From an uncultured Leifsonia sp. (GTDB lineage: Bacteria > Actinomycetota > Actinomycetes > Actinomycetales > Microbacteriaceae): a stretch of 64,000 nt of DNA. Location of the stretch: positions 1 to 64,000 of the forward strand of contig NZ_CAMFLC010000021.1 of NCBI RefSeq assembly GCF_945957465.1, given 5' to 3'. The notes under the pieces are model-generated. The model did not search any database. It was not told where the DNA came from and worked only from the letters and a program-made list of their open reading frames with translations. The position numbers and the translations under genes are program-made. Positions within the stretch are counted from its first letter, which is position 1. Every line of letters begins with the position of its first letter. Positions 1 to 8,633 of this stretch are shown one piece after another.

Positions 1-1163
1 AGATCGACTTCGACTTCATGAACCTCAACCAGGCCGCGCACGGCGACCGCGAGTTCGGGTACATCCAGACGCGACTCGGGGTGCCGCGCACCACGGTGGT
101 CGGCCACGTGAGCGATCCGGCCGTGACCTCCCGCATCGGCACCTGGATGCGCGCTGCGGCCGGCTGGGCCGCGACCCGCTCGCTGAAGCTGGCGCGTTTC
201 GGTGACAACATGCGTTTCGTTGCGGTCACCGAGGGCGACAAGACGGAGGCCGAGCTGCGCTTCGGCGTGCAGGTCAACACCTGGGGTGTGAACGAGCTGG
301 CCGACGCTGTCGCCGCCGCGTCGTCCTCCGACATCGACTCGCTGGTCGCCGAGTACGAGGAGCTGTACGACGTCGTGCCCGAGCTGCGGCGCGGCGGAGA
401 CCGCCACCGGTCGCTGCGCGACGGCGCGGCGATCGAGCTGGGGCTGCGCTCCTTCCTCGAGGAGGGCGGCTTCGGCGCGTTCACGACCAGCTTCGAAGAC
501 CTCGGGGCGCTCCGCCAGCTGCCCGGCCTCGCGGTGCAGCGCCTGATGGCGGAGGGCTACGGCTTCGGTGCGGAGGGCGACTGGAAGACGGCCATTCTGG
601 TGCGCGCCGCGAACGTCATGGGCGCCGGGCTCCCCGGCGGGGCTTCGCTGATGGAGGACTACACCTACGACCTCACGCCGGGGGACGAGCGCATCCTCGG
701 CGCTCACATGCTGGAGGTCGCGCCCTCCCTCACGTCGGCCCGGCCGAGCCTGGAGGTGCACCCGCTGGGCATCGGCGGAAAGGACGACCCGGTGCGCCTC
801 GTCTTCACCGCCGATCCCGGTCCCGCCGTGGTGGTGGCGCTGTCGGACATGCGCGACCGGTTCCGTCTCGTGGCCAACGTGGTGGAGGTCGTGGAGCCGT
901 CGGCCCCGCTGCCGAAGCTTCCCGTCGGCCGGGCCGTGTGGAAGCCGGCCCCCGACTTCACCACGTCGGCGACGGCGTGGCTGGAGGCCGGCGCGGCCCA
1001 CCACACCGTGATGAGCACCGCGGTCGGCATCCAGGCGTTCGAGGACTTCGCGCGGATGGCCCGCACCGAGCTGCTGATCATCGACGAGGACACGACGCTG
1101 CGCGCCTTCTCGCGCGAGCTCGACTGGAACGCCGCCTACTACCGCCTGGCCCGCGGCATCTAG
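1..1163 (+). CDS. araA: L-arabinose isomerase, 3' part (cut by window start)
   Basis: Cytoplasmic enzyme that converts L-arabinose to L-ribulose, the first step of arabinose use. The frame is open from base 3 to the TAG at 1161-1163 and gives about 386 residues; the family is about 500, so roughly the first 115 residues lie outside the window. Family blocks are clear: [16 protein letters not shown] at the start, [16 protein letters not shown] and [11 protein letters not shown] near residues 65-95, and the C-terminal HHTV region. A 12-bp perfect hairpin follows at 1227-1261. The upstream neighbours (araB/araD expected) cannot be seen. The internal ATG at 18 is not the start, because the conserved DFM motif spans it. 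Confidence 0.95.
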   Translation, partial: IDFDFMNLNQAAHGDREFGYIQTRLGVPRTTVVGHVSDPAVTSRIGTWMRAAAGWAATRSLKLARFGDNMRFVAVTEGDKTEAELRFGVQVNTWGVNELADAVAAASSSDIDSLVAEYEELYDVVPELRRGGDRHRSLRDGAAIELGLRSFLEEGGFGAFTTSFEDLGALRQLPGLAVQRLMAEGYGFGAEGDWKTAILVRAANVMGAGLPGGASLMEDYTYDLTPGDERILGAHMLEVAPSLTSARPSLEVHPLGIGGKDDPVRLVFTADPGPAVVVALSDMRDRFRLVANVVEVVEPSAPLPKLPVGRAVWKPAPDFTTSATAWLEAGAAHHTVMSTAVGIQAFEDFARMARTELLIIDEDTTLRAFSRELDWNAAYYRLARGI

Positions 1164-1226
1164 CCCGAGCCCTGCACGCTCCCGGCCGCCGGCATGTCAT
1201 CGGCGTCGGCGGTCGGGCCCCACGTA

Positions 1227-1261
1227 CCGCCGAGGCGGCGGATTCTCTGCCGCCTCGGCGG
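1227..1261 (+). terminator. Hairpin after araA
   Basis: A perfect 12-bp stem (1227-1238 with 1250-1261, arm CCGCCGAGGCGG) and an 11-nt loop, 64 bp past the araA stop. Only TTCTC follows, so the U-tract is weak. Confidence 0.55.
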
Positions 1262-1293
1262 TTCTCGTGCGAGTTCGCGCCCGGACACGCGAA

Positions 1294-1324
1294 AGGGCGG
1301 TCGCCCCGGGGGGACGACCGCCCT
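1294..1324 (-). terminator. Hairpin after hsp20
   Basis: A 10-bp perfect stem (1294-1303 with 1315-1324, arm AGGGCGGTCG on the plus strand). Read on the minus strand it is followed by TTT, so it probably ends the hsp20 transcript and may serve araA too. Confidence 0.55.
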
Positions 1325-1423
1325 GTGGTCATGGCGAGCGCGGCGCGCCGCCCGCATCATGCGGTCCGGCCTGCACCGGCGTGGAGCCCCGCTCGCCGAT
1401 TGCGTCCGGTGTCGACGACGCGC

Positions 1424-1849
1424 TCAGGCGGCGACGGCCTTGCGCCCCGTGCCCGCCGAATCGACGGTGACCTTGCGCGGCTTGGCGCGCTCGGCGATCG
1501 GGATCAGGACGCTGAGCACGCCGTTGTCGTAGCTCGCGCTGATGCCTTCGGTGTCGACGTCGTCTCCGATGGTGAACTGCCGGAGGTAGCTGCCGAACGG
1601 ACGCTCCTGCAGCAGCCAGCGGCTGTTCGTGTGGTCGCCTGCCGACCGCTGCGCCCGGATGCTCAGCAGGTGACCGTCGAGGTCGATGTCGATCGAGCCG
1701 GGATCGATGCCCGGCAGGTCCGCGTTGAGCAGGTACTTGTCGCCCTCACGGGACAGGTCCACCGGCATCATGCGCGGCTGGCGGCTGGTGTCGAAGACGC
1801 TCTGAGCGATCCTGTCCAGCTGGCTGAAAGGATCGAACGACATGGCCAT
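1424..1849 (-). CDS. Hsp20/alpha-crystallin small heat-shock protein
   Basis: ATP-independent holdase chaperone of 141 residues. The alpha-crystallin domain runs over about residues 25-130. It shows P-V-D-L-S at the start of the domain, DLPGIDPGSIDIDLDG, the conserved RPFGSYLRQFTI stretch and the near-C-terminal NGVLSVLIPI (family GVLxVxxP). The ATG at 1849 is preceded by AAAGGAG. A MerR/HspR-like regulator gene is divergent about 430 bp upstream, with a small gene between, which suggests heat-shock control by that regulator. Length is typical. Confidence 0.93.
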   Translation of the reverse strand: MAMSFDPFSQLDRIAQSVFDTSRQPRMMPVDLSREGDKYLLNADLPGIDPGSIDIDLDGHLLSIRAQRSAGDHTNSRWLLQERPFGSYLRQFTIGDDVDTEGISASYDNGVLSVLIPIAERAKPRKVTVDSAGTGRKAVAA

Positions 1850-2174
1850 GGGTGTGAACTCCTTTCATCGTGGTGTGCATGGGGTGCGCGCCCGACGCGC
1901 GCTTCGCTGAGCGAGGGCTCGATCCGGGCGGACACCGGGCGACCGCGCGGATGCGCGCATCGGGCCCGTCGAGATCGCCGGCGAGATCGCCGTCGAACCG
2001 CGCACCGCCGGAATCGCCCGGCGTGGCCGATGGCGGTCCCGGTGTCCCGGCACGGCGGGGAGGCTCCAGGCCCGTGCGCGCGACCAGCGCGGCGAATTCG
2101 GCCTCCAGCCATTCCGGATCGGAGCAGATCAGGTCTGCGAACCCTGCCGTCGTCGTCTCGGTCGCCGTCTGCAT
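1746..2174 (-). CDS. Small conserved-type hypothetical protein overlapping hsp20
   Basis: An open frame of 142 codons begins in the AT-richer promoter gap and overlaps the first 104 bases of hsp20 in another frame. Only the first 40-50 residues look like real protein: TTAGFADLICSDPEWLEAEF resembles the short actinobacterial proteins with an LICSDxxxLxxEF signature. After about residue 45 it turns into low-complexity Pro/Arg/Gly sequence. Either the gene ends late by accident or a frameshift removed the normal stop. Same strand as hsp20 and probably co-transcribed. Function unknown. Confidence 0.4.
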   Translation of the reverse strand: MQTATETTTAGFADLICSDPEWLEAEFAALVARTGLEPPRRAGTPGPPSATPGDSGGARFDGDLAGDLDGPDARIRAVARCPPGSSPRSAKRASGAHPMHTTMKGVHTHGHVVRSFQPAGQDRSERLRHQPPAAHDAGGPVP

Positions 2175-2246
2175 CCCGGAGCCTCCCGTTCCCCGTCCGA
2201 ATGAGATTACCTACAGCGTCTGATACAGATTTAATACACCTAGCGC

Positions 2247-2275
2247 TTGACAAAAGTTCCACTTAACAGCAAACT
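2247..2275 (+). promoter_or_regulatory. Promoter of the MerR-like gene
   Basis: TTGACA at 2247-2252 and CAAACT at 2270-2275 are spaced 17 bp, inside an AT-rich stretch unusual for this genome. The start codon at 2282 lies about 6 nt past the -10, so the mRNA would be leaderless. The same gap must hold the minus-strand promoter for the 2174 gene and hsp20. Confidence 0.5.
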
Positions 2276-2281
2276 TTGAGG

Positions 2282-2557
2282 ATGACGGACCGGGCAGGCG
2301 ACCTGCCGCTCTACAGCATCGCGGTGGCGGCGCAGCTCACCGAGCTCCCCGCGGCGACGCTGCGCCTCTACGAGGAGAAGGGGCTGATCACGCCCGCCCG
2401 CACCCAGGGCGGCACACGTCGCTACAGTGACGACGACATCGCGGCCATCCGGGAGGTCGCCGTGCTGCAGGGCGACGGCGTCAACCTCACCGGAATCGGG
2501 CGGGTGCTCGAACTGCGAGCCGAGAACGCCGAACTCCGCCGCCGCCTCGACGGCTGA
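2282..2557 (+). CDS. MerR-family (HspR-like) transcriptional regulator
   Basis: A 91-residue DNA-binding protein. The MerR winged-helix domain covers nearly the whole chain: YSIAVAAQLTELPAATLRLYEEKGLITPARTQ is helix-turn-helix plus wing, and RRYSDDDIAAIREV is the second conserved block. A short C-terminal coiled tail (ELRAENAELRRRL) allows dimerisation; there is no effector domain. Size and position opposite an hsp20 gene match HspR-type heat-shock repressors. No clear HAIR operator (CTTGAGT-N7-ACTCAAG) is seen, so the HspR label is by context. ATG 2282 is chosen over the TTG two codons earlier because it fits the promoter as a leaderless start. Confidence 0.85.
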   Translation: MTDRAGDLPLYSIAVAAQLTELPAATLRLYEEKGLITPARTQGGTRRYSDDDIAAIREVAVLQGDGVNLTGIGRVLELRAENAELRRRLDG

Positions 2558-2582
2558 CCGGCCCGAGGTGCACGATGGGCTC

Positions 2583-3422
2583 ATGGGCCTGATCGCAGTC
2601 ACCGGTGTGACCGGAACGGTGGGGCGACTCGTCGCCGACTCCCTGTCCTACGCGGGCGTCCCCTTCCGGATGCTGGCGCGCTCTCCCGAGCGCGCACCAC
2701 GGTTCCCGAACAGTGATGTCGTCGCCTGCAGCTACGCCGACGCGGCGTCGGCGCGCGCGGCGCTGGCGGGCGTCGACACGCTGCTGATGGTCTCAGCGGC
2801 CGAGAACGCCGAGCGACTGCGCGAGCACGTCACGTTCGTGGACGCCGCCGCTGCGGCGGGCGTGCGCCACATCGTCTACACCTCGTTCTTCGGCGCGGCT
2901 CCCGATGCGACGTTCACGCTCGCACGTGATCACTTCGCCACCGAGGAGCGCATCGCGGGCAGCGGCATGACGTACACGTTCCTCCGCGACAACCTCTATC
3001 TCGACTTCGTCGAGTTCATGGTGGGCGAGGACGGCGTCATCCGCGGTCCCGCCGATCACGGACGCGCCGCCATGGTCGCGCGGGCGGATGTCGCCAGGGT
3101 CGCGGCCGTCGCGCTCCTGCATCCCGAGCAGCACCGCGATGTCGCGTACGACCTCACCGGCCCGGAGGAGCTGACGATGGCAGAGGTCGCCGAGAAGCTG
3201 ACCGAGCACCTCGGCCGGCCGGTGTCCTTCCACGACGAGTCGGTGGAGGAGGCGTACGAGTCGCGCAAGAAGTGGCACGCCCCGCGGTGGCAGTACGACG
3301 CGTGGGTGTCCACCTACACGGCGATCGCCGCGGGCGAGCTCGCCGGCGTCAGCGGCGACGTCGAGCGCGTCACGGGTCGCCGCCCGCTCTCTCTCGACGA
3401 GTACCTCGCCGGCGAGCAGTGA
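2583..3422 (+). CDS. NmrA-like NAD(P)-binding reductase (QorB type)
   Basis: A 279-residue atypical short-chain dehydrogenase with a Rossmann nucleotide site at the N-terminus: AVTGVTGTVGRLVADSL gives the G-x-x-G-x-x-G pattern of the NmrA/QorB family. Middle blocks HIVYTSFFGA and YTFLRDNLYLDF match quinone-reductase-like members. Substrate unknown; quinone or NADPH sensing is the family norm. The ATG at 2583 starts 26 bp after the MerR gene stop, so the two may be co-transcribed. The gene ends into a long inverted repeat shared with the convergent phospholipase gene. Confidence 0.85.
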   Translation: MGLIAVTGVTGTVGRLVADSLSYAGVPFRMLARSPERAPRFPNSDVVACSYADAASARAALAGVDTLLMVSAAENAERLREHVTFVDAAAAAGVRHIVYTSFFGAAPDATFTLARDHFATEERIAGSGMTYTFLRDNLYLDFVEFMVGEDGVIRGPADHGRAAMVARADVARVAAVALLHPEQHRDVAYDLTGPEELTMAEVAEKLTEHLGRPVSFHDESVEEAYESRKKWHAPRWQYDAWVSTYTAIAAGELAGVSGDVERVTGRRPLSLDEYLAGEQ

Positions 3423-3428
3423 ACGCGC

Positions 3429-3485
3429 CGAAGGGCACGTCGTCGTCGCTTTCCTGACCGAGAAGCGACAACAACGTGCCCTTCG
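3429..3485. repeat. Gene-end inverted repeat, family I, copy 1
   Basis: Arms of about 24 nt (3429-3453 and 3462-3485) contain GAAGGGCACG and its complement CGTGCCCTTC around an 8-nt loop. The repeat lies between the convergent NmrA and phospholipase genes, 6 bp past one stop and 9 bp before the other, so it can act as a two-way terminator although it has no U-tract. Related copies occur at 44637-44693 and 46276-46300. Confidence 0.85.
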
Positions 3486-3494
3486 TGGAGTGGG

Positions 3495-5165
3495 TTACCG
3501 CTGGTCGTCGTCGCCGAAGTGCCCGTGGACCGGGACGATCTGCGTGACGGCGCCGGTGGTCGGGCTCAGCAGCACTTCGCGCTGCTGCGGGTGGCGCCAG
3601 TCGAACAGCCCGTTCAGCGAGCCGGCGCGCGCGTCGAACGACGAGTCGCCGATCCGTCCGGTGCTCCAGTTGTCCTCGATGAACTTCAGCGGGCTGGTCT
3701 GCTCGATCGCGGTGTGGTCGACCTTGTTCTGCGCGGCCCACGGCGAGACCACGAGGAACGGCAGGCGCTGGCTCGGGCCGCAGCGGTCGGCGTAGCCGCC
3801 GGCCACCTTCGGGACTCCGGTGCAGACCGACGAGTCGACCGTGGCGTCGTGCGAGCCGTTCGCCACGGTCGGCGCGACGTGGTCGTACCACCCGTCCGAG
3901 TCGTCATAGGTGACGATGACCGCGGTGCTCTTCCAGTCCTTCGACTTCTGGAGCGCGTTGATCTCGTTCACGACGAACTTCTGCTCGTCCAGCGGGTCGG
4001 AGTAGCCCGCGTGGCCGTCCTGGGCCTCCGGGGCCTTGAGGAACGAGACGGCCGGCAGGTTGTTCGCCGCCAGTGCTGCATCGAACGAGGTGAGGTCGTA
4101 CTGGTGGTTGGCCTGGTCGGTGTGACCGATGGCCTTGGTCGACGTCGGCGGCAGGTGGTGCGGGTTCGACGTGGACTTGTAGTACGCGAACGGGTTGTGG
4201 TGCGGCGAGTAGTCCTTGGGAGTCGCGCCTCCGACGTTCGCGGTGGTCGCGTCGCACCGGGCGTAGCTGCCGGCCTGGCCGTTCCACGCGGTGGTCGGCG
4301 TGAAGCCGCCCTGGAACCAGCCCCAGGTCACTCCGCGCGCGTTGAGCAGGTCGCCGACGTTCTTGCCGGACATGCCGACGAGCGCCGACGTGGAGGCGTG
4401 GTCGTTGTCCGAGCAGTCGTCGTACACCGGGTCGGGGTCGCCGATCACCGTCCCGACACCGGCCGCGTTCGCCGAATGGACGGCCGTGGAGGCCGGCAGG
4501 ACGGCCCCGGTCGTGGGGTCGTACGCCGTGCCGCCGTGCGTCTGGCCCGAGATCAGGTTGAGCGCGCCGGGGGTGGAGGGCCCGAACGTGGTGTCCCACA
4601 TGTTGTCGCTCATGGCGTAGTTCTGGGCGTAGTTCCAGAGCCCGGTGACGGTGTTGCCGTCGTAGTAGTCCATGACGAGTCCCGGCTGCCCGAACGCGCC
4701 GGTGCAGGTGTCGGTGGAGGTCTTCTGGACGAACATGTCCATCTTGCCGTCGTCGACAGCGCCCTGCTCTGCCGCGTAGCCGTGGTTCTGGTCGCAGGTC
4801 AGCGCCTGCGCCGGGGTCAGCCGCGACGGCTTGTAGAGGTTCGGGTTGTCGGTGAGGGTCCCGCTGGTGACCAGCGTGTTCGCCTTCGGGGTGTTCGGTG
4901 CGGCGTGGAACGGCGTCCCGTCGGTGTTCGCCACGTTCGGGTAGGTGCCGAAGTAGTGGTCGAAGGAGACGTTCTCGTCGAAGATCACGACGAGGTGCTT
5001 GATCGGGGTCCGGGTCTGGTGCGAGTGGTCGGGAGATCCGTGCGCGGGGAACGCCGACGCCGGGGCGACGGCGAGCACGCCGGCTCCGACGAGGGTGGCC
5101 GCGCCGAGCAGCGCGAGACCGGCCGAGGCGACCGGGTGGCGGCGCAGACGGGAGAGTCTGGACAC
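3495..5165 (-). CDS. Secreted phospholipase C / acid phosphatase-like phosphoesterase
   Basis: Exported hydrolase of the alkaline-phosphatase-superfamily phosphoesterase family (PF04185), 556 residues. The family entry motif is clear near residue 57: KHLVVIFDENVSFDHYFGTYP (usual ENRSFDHYFG; Arg is Val here). Metal-site blocks VIVTYDDSDGWYDHV and PFLVVSPWA follow near residues 410-480. GTG 5165 is preferred: AAGGAAG lies 8 nt upstream and a signal peptide starts at once (VASAGLALLGAATLVGAGVL, cut after APASA). An upstream GTG at 5237 overlaps the efeB stop (GTGA) but lacks a Shine-Dalgarno sequence. It lies downstream of efeOB on the same strand. Phospholipid or phosphate-ester scavenging is likely; the substrate is unproven. 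Confidence 0.9.
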   Translation of the reverse strand: MSRLSRLRRHPVASAGLALLGAATLVGAGVLAVAPASAFPAHGSPDHSHQTRTPIKHLVVIFDENVSFDHYFGTYPNVANTDGTPFHAAPNTPKANTLVTSGTLTDNPNLYKPSRLTPAQALTCDQNHGYAAEQGAVDDGKMDMFVQKTSTDTCTGAFGQPGLVMDYYDGNTVTGLWNYAQNYAMSDNMWDTTFGPSTPGALNLISGQTHGGTAYDPTTGAVLPASTAVHSANAAGVGTVIGDPDPVYDDCSDNDHASTSALVGMSGKNVGDLLNARGVTWGWFQGGFTPTTAWNGQAGSYARCDATTANVGGATPKDYSPHHNPFAYYKSTSNPHHLPPTSTKAIGHTDQANHQYDLTSFDAALAANNLPAVSFLKAPEAQDGHAGYSDPLDEQKFVVNEINALQKSKDWKSTAVIVTYDDSDGWYDHVAPTVANGSHDATVDSSVCTGVPKVAGGYADRCGPSQRLPFLVVSPWAAQNKVDHTAIEQTSPLKFIEDNWSTGRIGDSSFDARAGSLNGLFDWRHPQQREVLLSPTTGAVTQIVPVHGHFGDDDQR

Positions 5166-5233
5166 GTTTCCTGCTTCCTTCTTGTGGGTGGGTGTTACGG
5201 GACCTCCGGGTGCGGGCTCGGACGCCGACATGC

Positions 5234-6468
5234 TCACGCGAGCATGGTACGTCCGAGCCAGTCGGAGGAGTTGCGGGCGCCGGGGAGCGCGAAGTAGTAG
5301 CCGCCGCCGAACGGCCGGACGTAGTCGGTCAGCGGCTCGCCCGCCAGGCGCTTCTGCACGGCGACGAACTGGCGGTCGAGGTCCTGGTTGAAGGCCACGA
5401 AGATCGGCCCATGTCGAGTGTGCCGTTGGCGTCGACGCCGCCGTCGTAGTTGTAGGCGCGGCGGAGCATCCGCTGGCCGGCCGTGGCCGTGGTGCGCGGG
5501 TTGGCGAGCCGGATGTGGGCGTCGAGCTGGATGACGTCGCCGGTGGGGTCGTTCTCGTAGTGCGGGTCGTCGTGCTCGGCCGAGGCCGTGAGCGGTGCTC
5601 CGGTGTCGCGCCGGCGGCCGATCATGTTCTCCTGCTCGTGGAGGTTCACGCGGTCCCAGAACTCCACCAGCATGCGGATGAGGCGGACGACGTGGTAGCT
5701 GCCTCCCGCCGCCCACGCGGGCTCCCCGGCCGTCGCGTCCGTCCAGACGAGCTGCTTCATCAGTGCGGCGTCGCCGGTGTCGGGGTTGCTGGTGCCGTCT
5801 TTGAACCCCATCAGGTTGCGCGGGGTGCCGGTGGGCCGCGGAGGCGAGACGAAGCCGTCCTGCCGCCAGCGCACGCCCATCCCGCCGCGGGTGGCGCGGG
5901 CGATCTCCCGCACCGCATGGGTGACGGCGTCGCGGTCGTCGGCGCAGACCTGCAGCAGGAGGTCGCCGTCGCAGACGTCGCGGCGCAGCGCGTCGTCCGG
6001 GAACTCGTCCATCGTGCGCAGCTTCGCGGGCTTGACGGAGGCGAGGCCGTAGCGGCCGTCGAACAGGGACGCCCCGGCGGAGAGCGTGACCGTGAGCCCG
6101 TCGGGGACGACGGTCGGTCCGAGCACGCCCGAGTCGCGCGGCGGGGCGGTCAGTCCGGGGTCGGGAGGCGTGCCCCCGGTGGTCAGGAACCGTGCGCGTT
6201 CGGTGATGGTGCGCAGCAGGTCGGCGAGCTCGGCCCGGGAGGCCGCGGTCACGTCGAGCGCGACGAACGCGGCCGAGCGCTGCGCGGGTGTCAGGATGCC
6301 CTGCTGGTGGTCGCCGTGGAACGACGGCTGCGACCGCGGCCGGGCTCCGGAGCCCGCCGCCGAGCCCGCCGCGGCCTCCCGTCCGGAGCTCGCTCCGCCC
6401 GTGGCGGCGGCACCGGCCGCGAGGCCCGCGCCGGCGTGCAGGAAGTCCCGTCGTCCGATGCCTGTCAC
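5234..6468 (-). pseudogene. efeB: efeB DyP-type heme peroxidase with a frameshift
   Basis: EfeB is the periplasmic/extracytoplasmic heme peroxidase of the EfeUOB ferrous-iron system. The GTG at 6468 has GAGGAGG upstream and overlaps the efeO stop (GTGA). The N-terminus carries a twin-arginine signal ([15 protein letters not shown]), then the DyP signature GFKDGTSNP and the proximal-His block [10 protein letters not shown]. Near residue 352 (bases about 5401-5415) the frame breaks: the first frame reads NGTLDMG and then nonsense, while the family continuation [13 protein letters not shown] to the stop at 5234 is in the next frame. One missing base explains it; GGC CTG ATC would restore the family sequence. 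A sequencing error is possible. If real, the C-terminal fifth is lost after both heme motifs. Confidence 0.88.
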
Positions 6469-7640
6469 GGGTCCCTCCTCGGGTCGCAGATGGCCGCAAC
6501 GGGGGCGAGCAGCTCGGCGGTCTCGCTCAGTGCCGCATCGACGTGCTCCCGCTGGGCGGTGGTCAGCGACGAGAGGCGCGTCCACGTGCCGTCGGCGCCG
6601 CGGAAGCTCTCGACCAACTGCTGCGTCGTCGCGATCGACCGCTGGGTCGCGGCGAGTCCGGGGTAGCGGGTGGCGAGGATGCCGTTCAGCGGTGCGAGGG
6701 CCTGGGCCGTACCGGTGAGCGTGGCGTCGACGGTGGCGAGTTCGGTTCCCGAACCGGCGTCGGCCGCGCCGCCGAGCACGTCGCGCAGGGCGTCCTCCAC
6801 GATCTCGTGCGCGCGCAGCCCCATGTCGCCCGGGTCGATCTGCGTGGCGGGGAAGGCGGCGATCAGAGCGTCGACGTCGCGCACGAGCGCCTGCGCCGGC
6901 TCGACGACGGTCGCGGCGGGCGCGCCGCTGAAGAGCGGCGCTTCGACGGCGTGGAAACCGGTCGGTCCGTGGTTGGGGAGGCCGTCGATCGCGTCACCGA
7001 GTTCGCCGAACGCACCGTAGGCGCCCCCGAGCGTCTCATAGGTCGTGTGGGCGGTGAGCCAGTCGCGGCGTGCGGCCGCTGAGTCGCCCTCCTCGGCGTC
7101 GGCCGCGACCGCTGCGACCTGCCGGCGCAGTGCGGGGAGGCGCGACGCGACCCAGGCGCCGTAGCTCTGGGCCGCCGGGATGAGATCCGTGCGGGTCACC
7201 GGGACGATGCCCGGAGTGAGTGCCGAGCCTTTCGGTGCCGGCCCCACCGCGACCGTGGGACCGCGCACGGGGTCGGCGTCGGCCGGCAGGCAGACGAACC
7301 GGTAGCGCCCGGACCCCAGAGTGACCCGCGCGTGTGCGTGGGCGCCAGCTCCGATGCTCTCCAGGTCGAGGTAGACCTTCTGGGTGTCGATCGCCTGGAG
7401 GTAGACCTCGAGGCCGCCGACCGCGGTGTTCTCGACGTCGAAAGCGGCCGCGCCTCCTGGCGCCTTTCCGCCCGATCCCCAGCCGCCGCCGCAGTCGTCC
7501 ATCCCCGCCGTCACCGCGATCTCGGCGGCCGGTTCGGCGCTGACCGCGGCCGGCCGTGCCGCCAGGGCGAGCACGATCACGACGGCGACCACGGCCGCCA
7601 TCACGCCGAAGAGCGCCGTGAGTCGGGCGCGCGTGGACAT
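6465..7640 (-). CDS. efeO: Iron-uptake lipoprotein-like protein EfeO (M75 domain)
   Basis: Extracytoplasmic iron-binding component of the Efe system, 391 residues. One N-terminal membrane segment (residues 7-28) serves as signal/anchor. A cupredoxin-like domain follows (about 38-125), then the imelysin/M75 domain from about residue 145 with the HxxE motif as [11 protein letters not shown] 7640 has AGGAGG 11 nt upstream. It is coupled to efeB by a 4-nt overlap. No efeU permease gene lies next to it: the upstream gene is on the other strand, and the upstream 275 bp hold only GC-rich direct repeats. Confidence 0.9.
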   Translation of the reverse strand: MSTRARLTALFGVMAAVVAVVIVLALAARPAAVSAEPAAEIAVTAGMDDCGGGWGSGGKAPGGAAAFDVENTAVGGLEVYLQAIDTQKVYLDLESIGAGAHAHARVTLGSGRYRFVCLPADADPVRGPTVAVGPAPKGSALTPGIVPVTRTDLIPAAQSYGAWVASRLPALRRQVAAVAADAEEGDSAAARRDWLTAHTTYETLGGAYGAFGELGDAIDGLPNHGPTGFHAVEAPLFSGAPAATVVEPAQALVRDVDALIAAFPATQIDPGDMGLRAHEIVEDALRDVLGGAADAGSGTELATVDATLTGTAQALAPLNGILATRYPGLAATQRSIATTQQLVESFRGADGTWTRLSSLTTAQREHVDAALSETAELLAPVAAICDPRRDP

Positions 7641-7750
7641 CGGCGGAAGGCCTCCTGGTCGTGGTCAGGAGCGAGCCTAGGAGGCGGCTGTGCGCCGCCG
7701 GGCGGCCTTCACGCGATGTTCACCCGCCTGTCACGGGTTCGCCCCCGAAC

Positions 7751-7800
7751 GGGGGACGAGGCCCGGGGACGAGGCCCGGAGGCGAGGCCGGGCGGCGACG
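7751..7800 (+). repeat. Short GC-rich direct repeats upstream of efeO
   Basis: GGGACGAGGCCCG occurs twice in tandem and is followed by related GGCGAGGCCGGG and GGCGACGCCGGG units. They lie in the 275-bp gap between efeO and the small regulator gene. No function is evident. Confidence 0.5.
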
Positions 7801-7915
7801 CCGGGCAGCGCCACGACGGACCGGCACGCATCGTCTACCCGCGGTGGGCGTTTCGGTGTACCTTCCGACATTTGGGTTCTTCTAAAGAGAGCGCGTCCAT
7901 GAGAGCATTCAGTTC

Positions 7916-8221
7916 ATGAAGGATTCTCACGGTATTGATGTCGCTGAGCCCGCGTCCGCTCACGGCCCCGGTCGTGCGCCTGCAGGAATCCCCCTCACCA
8001 TCCGCCTGGGCGAGCGCGAGTTCGCCGCGCTGGTCAGGATCGCCCGCCATCGCGAGACGACGGCGGCCGAACTGGTCGAGCAGTTGGTGCTGCACGCGCT
8101 GAGCCGGGCCGATGTGCCGCCTCCCGCCGAGTCGCACCCGGCCCGCAAGCACACCACGTACGAGGAGGCCACGGCCGGGTTCCGCTCGGATCACGGGGCC
8201 AGGACCGCGCCCGACATGTAG
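7916..8221 (+). CDS. Small hypothetical protein, ribbon-helix-helix-like
   Basis: A 101-residue protein. The middle (residues 23-63) reads PAGIPLTIRLGEREFAALVR, followed by a helix with E-L-V-E-Q-L-V-L-H-A-L. A short strand followed by two helices, as in CopG/Arc DNA-binding proteins, is plausible but not certain. The tail is polar and probably disordered. It stands alone and converges on a small membrane-protein gene, with a striking 27-bp inverted repeat after its stop. No toxin or antitoxin partner is visible. Confidence 0.6.
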   Translation: MKDSHGIDVAEPASAHGPGRAPAGIPLTIRLGEREFAALVRIARHRETTAAELVEQLVLHALSRADVPPPAESHPARKHTTYEEATAGFRSDHGARTAPDM

Positions 8222-8238
8222 TGGTGCCGCTCAGAGCG

Positions 8239-8300
8239 ACCCAGACGTGAGTAATCGTGGGAATCGGCCCTTTGATTCCCGCGATTACTCACCTCTGGGT
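8239..8300. repeat. Long near-perfect inverted repeat, family III
   Basis: Arms 8239-8265 and 8274-8300 pair in 25 of 27 positions around an 8-nt loop; the core is GTGAGTAATCG. It sits between two convergent genes and may act as a two-way terminator or be a remnant of a small mobile repeat. There is no U-tract. Confidence 0.8.
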
Positions 8301-8341
8301 GTCCGGCTCGGCGCTCGAGGCGATCGGGGCGCGGGCTCGGG

Positions 8342-8521
8342 TTACTGCCGCTCGGAGTGACCGAGCGCGTGGACGGGGATGCCGAACGACAGGGCCACGC
8401 AGAGGATCCCCGCGAAGAACACCAGGCCTTCCCACCCCGGCAGCGTGACGGCCAGGCCGAGGAGGAAGAGCCCTGCCAGGAAGAGGAGCAGGCAGAGGAT
8501 GAATGCGATCACGTCTCCCAT
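8342..8521 (-). CDS. Small two-helix membrane protein
   Basis: A 59-residue protein, almost entirely membrane: segment 1 about residues 2-23 (VIAFILCLLLFLAGLFLLGL), then a PGWEG turn, then segment 2 about 30-50 (LVFFAGILCVALSFGIPV). A short tail carries HALGHSE. No family is recognised. The start could be ATG 8521 or GTG 8536; neither has a strong Shine-Dalgarno sequence. Confidence 0.65.
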   Translation of the reverse strand: MGDVIAFILCLLLFLAGLFLLGLAVTLPGWEGLVFFAGILCVALSFGIPVHALGHSERQ

Positions 8522-8585
8522 GCCGCAACTATCCACCCCGGCTCCCGGCTTGGCAAGAGCGCGCCGGGCGCGCGAAGCTGGGCCG

Positions 8586-8633
8586 GTGGAGCGGCGAACG
8601 GTGGAGCGGCGAACGGTGGAGCGGCGAACGGTG
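8586..8633 (+). repeat. 15-bp tandem repeat carrying start codons
   Basis: GTGGAGCGGCGAACG is repeated three times (8586-8630) and a fourth unit begins at 8631. The period is five codons, so all the GTG codons are in frame with the lipase that follows. Each unit also supplies GGAG 9 nt before the next GTG. Confidence 0.85.

Noticed and set aside
3519-5297. 592-codon plus-strand frame opposite the phospholipase gene
   Set aside because: Low-complexity Arg/Val sequence without motifs; the minus strand holds a clear family match.
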